Shown here piece after piece: positions 43,684-64,000 of a stretch of DNA of 64,000 bases. Below the pieces are notes generated by a model. The model made no database searches. It worked only from the letters and a program-made list of their open reading frames with translations, and was not told where the DNA came from. Each line of letters opens with the position of its first letter. Position 1 is the first letter of the stretch. This DNA is from Amoebidium appalachense. Its lineage: Eukaryota; Ichthyosporea. The stretch spans positions 12,896,001 through 12,960,000 of the forward strand of contig CAVNZM010000004.1 in NCBI GenBank assembly GCA_963693365.1, read 5' to 3'. The position numbers and the translations under genes are program-made.

Positions 43684-44316
43684 GTTCTGCCTGCTTACAC
43701 CACACCCAAACAGCGCCTAAATAATCAACTCAAGCAGAGAAGAGGACGAGTCTTCCCAGGTGAAACAATGGATAGGAGAGGTCAAAGGGGGGGGGGGGGG
43801 GGGGGTTACGTAGCTGTGCAAGGATCACAGCACACTGATTGGTGGATGACAGCCAATTAGCCAATAGCGCAGATTCCATAAGCCAATGAGCAGGCGCCTT
43901 TCTTCCTATCTTTCAGGGCTACAAAACGCGTTCCATTTAGGCCATATTCCGAGTTCTTGGACAGCAAAAGATTCAATTTCTGGCATGGAACCGGAAATTT
44001 AGATGGTCGTTTGAAACATTTTCCAAGTAATCATATCAACCCCTGGTTATCTGAGCACACATGGTCACCTCCGGCCGGTTAGCATCAGCTGTTGTTCCGT
44101 TCAGGCGACAGCAAAAAAAAAAAAAAGAAAAAGAACAGAAAAAGGGGCTAGTAGCTTCAAGGTCGTTTTTATAGCTTCGGTCCGAACGGCGTTTCACGGT
44201 TGAGCACAAAGGTGTTAGGCAACATAGGTTCTCTTACCAGCACAGGCCAGGCTTTCATAACTTCCTTGCGGCCCTGAAGAATTAACTCTGTCGCCTGCTG
44301 TGGAGCAATGACAGCC
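43684..44316. promoter_or_regulatory. Divergent promoter region, HINT3-like / DNAJC7, with CCAAT cluster
   Basis: The 633 bp between the two start codons must hold both 5' regions. Four CCAAT boxes lie within 50 bp: ATTGG at 43838-43842 (inverted) and CCAAT at 43853-43857, 43861-43865 and 43883-43887. Clustered CCAAT boxes are classical NF-Y (HAP) sites in TATA-less bidirectional promoters. They lie 155-204 bp upstream of the HINT3-like ATG and about 430-480 bp upstream of the DNAJC7 ATG. A G-run (43788-43805) precedes the cluster. The element calls are seen; their use is inferred. Confidence 0.5.
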
Positions 44317-57012
<12,696 letters not shown>

Positions 57013-57533
57013 ATGGCCTGGTGGGTGGGATGTCATGTATGCTGGCTTGTACATGTGGTTTGCCTGCGTGGATGCCTTGAAATGCGACTCCTACAGCCGA
57101 GTATTCGTGTATATAAGAACCTGATCCGTTGACAATAGGTTATAGGGGCTAGGGCTAATTGTACCGCAGTTTAGCAGTTTCTGTATGCATAAGAACACGA
57201 CTCGTGGTTTTGAAGGTTAGACGTAGGCCTTTATACTTGCGCCCTCGCTTGTCAATGAGGTGGTGTGTGCTGGCACATTTCGCCTTTTCCTTTTTCTTCA
57301 CAAGAATTTCAGTGAAAACACGGTAGTTTGGGGTTTGTGGGGGGCTGGGTTTGGGTGTGGTTGTAGTTTCTCCTTGGGTACCTGGTGGGTACATAATGTG
57401 TTTGCCAGATATAGACAAGATGGACAGAAGCAGAGAGGCTGCAATTATGTCCATTTGCATTTGTATGAACACCTAGAGCTCCGCGTTCTTTGTTTGACGA
57501 ATTGACATCCGATTGTGGCACCTGCGTGCACGT

Positions 57534-57577
<44 letters not shown>

Positions 57578-58009
57578 CATGCCGGCCGCGGCTTCATGCT
57601 GCTGGCAGACATGGCATGTAACGGTTACAAAATGTCACTGCACACCGACACTAACATGCATCATACACGGAATGCATCCGCACATCCCTCGTGTTCATTG
57701 CACAGCATCACTCAGTCTGTACTTGCTTGCGGCCAAGATAAGTTTCGAGAGGCACAGAACTTGTCTTTTTTGCAAACCCCAGACACGCACCTCAAATTTA
57801 AAGGGGAAGGGATTGTGTGTACAAGATGCGACTAATAACTTTCAGTCACATCAAGGACATCGGAAGGGGTGCTTGGTCTCCCCGTGGCCATTACAGGATT
57901 CAAAATGTTTACTATTAGAAAGCAATTTCATACATACATACATTCTGCTAAAACACAAAACCAGCCCGTTATTGGGGGGTCTAGCCACACCTTTTTAGTT
58001 TGAATCCCA
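57013..58009. other. Intergenic between convergent DNAJC7 and b5 reductase genes
   Basis: Holds the 3' flanks of both genes. A (GT)n lies at 57537-57574. The rest is non-repetitive. An open frame at 57515-57835 has no recognisable domain, and I support no gene here. Confidence 0.5.
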
Positions 58010-63570
<5,561 letters not shown>

Positions 63571-64000
63571 AGTTCACAGGCAGATATATGGTATGCTTTT
63601 ACATGTCACAGCCGAAAGAAGTGTACAGAATTACTACTCAGGGATTCACTTTTGTCTACCTGCTATTTGGTTTTCAATCAAAGACTTATCAAGTTTCTCT
63701 ACACTCAGGAGCAAACTGCACCTCGCGCCATTACTACAGAATACGAGCTCACCATACCGCCATAACTTCAACCCCCCTTTCCCTTTGGACAACACACTTT
63801 CCCGCCGCTTGCTGCTCTGGCCACCACAAAACGCTAAGGAATAATTAGAAACACGTTGTCTGACACGTTGCCCATCTCTTGTTTGCTGCAACGGGCCCAT
63901 AGCAACCTCCGAGGAATGTGACAACCTAAACCACAATCCCTGAAATCTAAGACCCCAATCTGTCACATTTCCGGCTTTAGCTCGGACCGTACAGCTGTAT
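63571..64000. promoter_or_regulatory. 5' flank of the cytochrome b5 reductase fusion gene
   Basis: Upstream DNA of the minus-strand gene. It is non-repetitive and of ordinary composition. I see no clear TATA or CCAAT box close to the ATG and no other gene. The call rests only on position. Confidence 0.25.

Overview
This is a nuclear window from a eukaryote. It carries five confident multi-exon genes (and one weak small one) with canonical GT-AG spliceosomal introns and the standard stop codons TAA, TAG and TGA. The non-coding DNA is saturated with simple sequence: G/C homopolymers up to about 60 bp, (CA/GT)n up to about 195 bp, (AG)n up to about 195 bp, and several minisatellites. Exons are short (26-476 bp) and dense with introns. 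I cannot place the lineage; the gene content (FOCAD, DNAJC7 and HINT3-like orthologues) fits a unicellular or early-branching eukaryote or an animal relative, but nothing seen is diagnostic. All family assignments come from recognising motifs and remembered relatives. No database search was run.

Layout. 2767-4372 (-): possible four-exon, 95-residue hypothetical gene. 6041-32673 (+): focadhesin (FOCAD/RST1-type HEAT-repeat protein), 35 exons, phase-consistent from ATG to TAG except for one apparent 1-base frameshift in exon 26, giving about 1871 aa. 34723-37999 (+): secreted class-3 lipase, 7 exons, 359 aa. 40664-43683 (-): membrane-anchored HIT-family (HINT3-like) protein, 4 exons, 190 aa. 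44317-57012 (+): DNAJC7/TPR2-type TPR plus J-domain co-chaperone, 18 exons, 508 aa. 58010-63570 (-): cytochrome b5 / cytochrome b5 reductase fusion, 4 exons, 438 aa. HINT3-like and DNAJC7 are divergent across a 633-bp intergenic region with four CCAAT boxes. The lipase and HINT3-like genes converge, as do DNAJC7 and the b5 reductase fusion.

The genes are housekeeping in type (RNA surveillance or adhesion scaffold, lipid hydrolysis, nucleotide hydrolase, Hsp70/Hsp90 co-chaperone, electron transfer) and show no sign of working as one pathway. The least expected material is repetitive. A 138-bp direct repeat with TG...CA ends flanks a 314-bp core ending in a purine tract (60698-61287). It resembles a miniature LTR element (TRIM) and has related pieces at 60152-60300 and, inverted, at 53869-53970. 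An adjacent array of unit-plus-G-run copies lies at 59883-60533. Many 3' splice sites sit directly at the end of (CA)n or C-runs.
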